Of a DNA stretch of 43,405 nucleotides, positions 40,595 through 43,405 are shown piece after piece; within the stretch, counting starts at the first letter, position 1, and each line of letters begins with the position of its first letter. The stretch lies in assembly GCA_902491055.1 (NCBI GenBank), contig CABUGI010000006.1, positions 1 to 43,405 on the forward strand. The letters run 5' to 3'. The translations under genes were made by a program, and so were the position numbers. The notes under the pieces are model-generated. The model was not told where the DNA came from. It worked only from the letters and a program-made list of their open reading frames with translations, and made no database searches. The DNA comes from an uncultured Collinsella sp. Its GTDB lineage: Bacteria; Actinomycetota; Coriobacteriia; Coriobacteriales; Coriobacteriaceae.

Positions 40595-43405
40595 GACGCT
40601 TACCTCCCTTCGCATTCGCCTTGCGACGAATGTGCATCCAGGCCGCAGCAGCGCAAAGCACCGCCGCGCCGGCAAGGTATGTCACAGTGACGCCCGACAT
40701 ACCGGATAGAGGCAGAGTGGTGGAGTAGGTGTTGGTGAAGGTGGAGGCGGGAATGGCGTCGGGCGCGGCGGCGGAGGGTTGAACCACGACGCCCTGCCCG
40801 TTCTCACCCAGGGCGTTACCCATGTCATCCTTCATCTGCGTGACCGTGGTGGAGGTGGTGAGGCCGGAGTACTTACCATTGTCCCTGGCAACCTTCACCG
40901 TGACGGCAACCTGGTACTCGGCCTTGGAGTAGCGGAGCTTATTGACGGCACCGGTGGCGGGCGCGACCTCCTTTACCGTGTAGGTGTAGGTCTTGGCGTA
41001 GTCGTTATCGGTGCCTGCTTCAGTGGACAGGTGCGACATGTTGAACGTAATCGCGCCAAAGGTCGCCGTGATGTTGTTGAGCCTGGTGGCGTCAGTCTCC
41101 CCTGCCTTTGGGGCAACAGAAATCTTGAGCTCTTTGGGCTTGGGGGCTGTGTCTGCGTAGTCACCCGTAGCCTCAATGCTGAACTCGAACGGCACATAGC
41201 CTTTGTCGCCCTTCGGCCAATCCATGTTTCGAACCGATTTGATCACCGGGATCTCCACGGACGTGGTGGTGAGAGTGTCAGAGATGTACGTAGTGCCATC
41301 AACGATGCTCGGCTTCTCGTCCCCGGTCCACGCAATGGAACCGTTCGTGTTCACCGTGAACCAATATTCCGTCGGGTTCTTCTCGTAGCCAAACGGAGCC
41401 TGGGTCTCAACAAGCGTGTACGTGCCCGGCAGCAGGCCCTCGAGCGTGAACTTGCCAGGCGCGGTGTCGGTGTCTACCCACGTGGTATCGCTCGAAGTCG
41501 ACTGGTCGCTCACCTGGTCGATCACGGTCCAGGACTGGTCGGCCGTACTATCGGCATCCTTTTTCTTGGTGAGCTTCCACTCAGAACCAGGCAAAGGAGT
41601 GTGTTTTGTGTCGTCCTCCGCCACCTTGGTCCAAGACACCGTACCGGTGATCCTGGCGTTGGGGATGGCACCCGTAAGGTTATTCTCGAACGGGACCAGT
41701 GAGTTGCGATTTGCCGTATCCACATAGCCCTGAACGTAGTTGACCGTCTCACCAGCATTGTTCATGGTGGCATAGTAGATCTTGTCCGAAACCTGGTAAC
41801 CCTCCGGCGCCGTCTCCTCTTTGATGTAATACGTGAAGTACTTGGTATCCTTGGGATCGCCGATGTTGGCCTTCTGATTCAAATAGTTGAACTGAAGCTC
41901 GCCATGAACCGAAGCGTAATCATTTGCGCCACCGTCAGTCACCGTCACGATAGCGTGTTGGCCCGCGACAGCATCCTCGACAGAACCATAGATAGCCCAC
42001 GAGGAACCGGGGAGCAGCGTAGTGCCGTCCGCAGCGTCGACCTTGCTCCACGCAATGGCAGAGCCGTCCGGTGTATACGACCCGGACCACGGGAAGTTGT
42101 GACGCTCCTGATCCATATCGATGACGGAAGCCGAGTTACCCTCACCAAATGCTGCGGCAACCTTCGGGCTGTTCATTGAGAAATCGACGCCCACATAAAC
42201 GCGACCGTTGGTAGTCACATGGTCGTCGAAACTTCCGTTGGGAACGAGAATCGATCCGATCATAGCCGCCGCAGGATCGTCGTCAGTCCACTTAGCACCG
42301 CTGACTGTGCCACTGTATCCCCAGTCCGCGCGGTCCTCTCCCGCGATGCCGCCTCGAATGGTAAGGCTGGTGGTATCGACGAAGTTCCACATGATGGACT
42401 GGGAGGCCAGCGAGTATTTCGCGTCAAGGTCTTTCTTGGCGTACTGACTCTCGTAACCGCGAGATATTTCTGTATCTCCCCACCAGAAGCGCCAGCCGTT
42501 GTGGAACTCGACAGGATTAGTACCTGTAACGTTCACGACAATGGATGCGCCTTCGGGGATATTGGTGAACTTAAAGTCGACGCCGCGGTAGTAGACGCCA
42601 TCCTTCCAGTTGGAGAGCTCGGAACCGGCGATGGTGAAGACCTGTTGCATAGAAGTTCCATCGCCGGTAAAGGTGATGAGTCGCTCGGTGTTGCGAATCA
42701 TATTGTTCGGGATTCCGGTATCGAGCGCACCGGAAACAGACTTGCCGCTACCATCGTCGCTACCATCGAATTTGAGTGTATAGCTTGTTCCGTCGTTATT
42801 GTACTTGTTGATGACGTAGTTGCTATTAGGCTCTGCAAAGCCGTTGACATCCACCTCGCCGGTATCTTCAAACGAGTCGAGCTGTTTCGATAGCTTCGAG
42901 AGGTATCCATTTGTACCGTTATAGCTCGAATAATCGCTACCGTTGACATTAGTCAAATCAACAGCTTTATTGAACAGGGTGCTTTCCAGAGCAGACAAGC
43001 CCTCGTACCAATTACCCTGCATTGTCACCACAGACTGGCGTTTATACTCGCTATCGCGCCAGTATGTGATGGGGCCTGCGATTTGCGCGGTGTAGGCAAA
43101 GCCGGAAGGAGTCGCGCCCTCAGAAGGTCTCTGCTGTCCGACCCAAGCGCCTTTGTTCCAAGCGCCAACGGTAGTCGCCCCCGGCAAGTTGCCGTTGTAA
43201 CCAACGCTCATTTTGGTGATCGCACTGTCGATTCCGGCGACCGCAAGCACGGTGCTGCCGTAGACAGGACGGAACTGGGAACCAAAACCAACGGTGCCAA
43301 AGCGGAAACCAGCGCCGCCACTATTATTATAGGGCCAGCTCTCTTTGAGTGGATTCATGGCAAGCTTGCCACGGACCACGGTAAGGCCCTCCGCCTCAGC
43401 GGCAT
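40587..43405 (-). CDS. Large pilus tip adhesin, N-terminus beyond the right edge
   Basis: At least 938 residues are visible; the frame is open through the edge, so the signal peptide is missing. From its N-terminal side: a ~400-residue adhesin-like region rich in Asn, Gly and aromatic residues; Cna-B-type repeats (AWSKVDAADGTTLLPGSSW and SWTKVAEDDTKHTPLPGSEW, with TLVETQAPFGYEKN as E-box); and an FctA/Spy0128-like domain (YVPFEFSIEATGDY onward). It ends in LPLSG, a membrane helix and a basic tail. Size, place at the head of the operon and domain order fit the tip adhesin, cross-linked to the shaft by the class C sortase. Confidence 0.88.
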   Translation of the reverse strand, partial: AAEAEGLTVVRGKLAMNPLKESWPYNNSGGAGFRFGTVGFGSQFRPVYGSTVLAVAGIDSAITKMSVGYNGNLPGATTVGAWNKGAWVGQQRPSEGATPSGFAYTAQIAGPITYWRDSEYKRQSVVTMQGNWYEGLSALESTLFNKAVDLTNVNGSDYSSYNGTNGYLSKLSKQLDSFEDTGEVDVNGFAEPNSNYVINKYNNDGTSYTLKFDGSDDGSGKSVSGALDTGIPNNMIRNTERLITFTGDGTSMQQVFTIAGSELSNWKDGVYYRGVDFKFTNIPEGASIVVNVTGTNPVEFHNGWRFWWGDTEISRGYESQYAKKDLDAKYSLASQSIMWNFVDTTSLTIRGGIAGEDRADWGYSGTVSGAKWTDDDPAAAMIGSILVPNGSFDDHVTTNGRVYVGVDFSMNSPKVAAAFGEGNSASVIDMDQERHNFPWSGSYTPDGSAIAWSKVDAADGTTLLPGSSWAIYGSVEDAVAGQHAIVTVTDGGANDYASVHGELQFNYLNQKANIGDPKDTKYFTYYIKEETAPEGYQVSDKIYYATMNNAGETVNYVQGYVDTANRNSLVPFENNLTGAIPNARITGTVSWTKVAEDDTKHTPLPGSEWKLTKKKDADSTADQSWTVIDQVSDQSTSSDTTWVDTDTAPGKFTLEGLLPGTYTLVETQAPFGYEKNPTEYWFTVNTNGSIAWTGDEKPSIVDGTTYISDTLTTTSVEIPVIKSVRNMDWPKGDKGYVPFEFSIEATGDYADTAPKPKELKISVAPKAGETDATRLNNITATFGAITFNMSHLSTEAGTDNDYAKTYTYTVKEVAPATGAVNKLRYSKAEYQVAVTVKVARDNGKYSGLTTSTTVTQMKDDMGNALGENGQGVVVQPSAAAPDAIPASTFTNTYSTTLPLSGMSGVTVTYLAGAAVLCAAAAWMHIRRKANAKGGKRRE

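Noticed and set aside
38933..40690. A 585-codon open frame on the plus strand opposite the MPSTG pilin
   Set aside because: Arg/Gly-rich shadow without start signals; the pilin strand has a signal peptide, sorting motif and operon context.

Overview
The window looks like a chromosomal segment of a high-GC gut actinobacterium of the class Coriobacteriia, most probably a Collinsella-like organism. This is inference from gene content: type III glutamine synthetase, a MetF / activation-subunit / short MetH cluster, Coriobacteria-style BTAD regulators, class C sortase pili, and strong GGAGG ribosome sites with some GTG and TTG starts. No database was consulted.

Layout. 1-3.2 kb: a flavodoxin/ferredoxin protein and glutamine synthetase III, both minus. 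3.6-7.8 kb: a plus-strand methionine operon (metF, a separate MetH reactivation subunit, and metH without that domain). 7.9-11 kb: a UPF0210 protein, a SAM methyltransferase and the ribosome-assembly protein YhbY. 11-14 kb: a 999-residue ATPase/BTAD regulator. 14.4-17.4 kb: amino-sugar genes nagB, crr and glmM. 17.5-18.4 kb: rplM-rpsI. 18.5-22.1 kb: a patatin lipase, a repeat-rich non-coding zone, tmRNA (ssrA), an unknown protein, and a RelB-like/PIN toxin-antitoxin pair. 22.2-24.6 kb: a P1B-type ATPase with a small partner protein. 24.8-29.5 kb: two ABC half-transporters with a divergent AraC regulator. 29.5-30.9 kb: an AAA/DUF4143 ATPase under a large dyad. 31.2-34.8 kb: gatCAB, whose GatB carries an insertion. 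35.1-43.4 kb: a pilus locus with sortase, two pilins and a tip adhesin cut by the right edge. A 1-kb stretch with a duplicated RNA/small-protein module lies between pilin and sortase.

The most unusual material is non-coding. (1) Two nested hairpin elements (9324-9457 and 31117-31257) have perfect 31-32-bp outer arms and a 60-nt core conserved in length and flanking sequence, while the inner stem changes by compensation. Both sit directly behind a stop codon, in the same orientation as the gene. (2) A 62-bp tandem repeat array occupies 19517-19793. (3) Two 52-bp direct repeats carry the tmRNA T-arm sequence in inverted orientation next to ssrA. (4) A ~245-bp duplication (36169 and 36652) encodes a terminator-ended structured RNA on the plus strand. 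On the opposite strand it carries a small membrane protein resembling a type I toxin.
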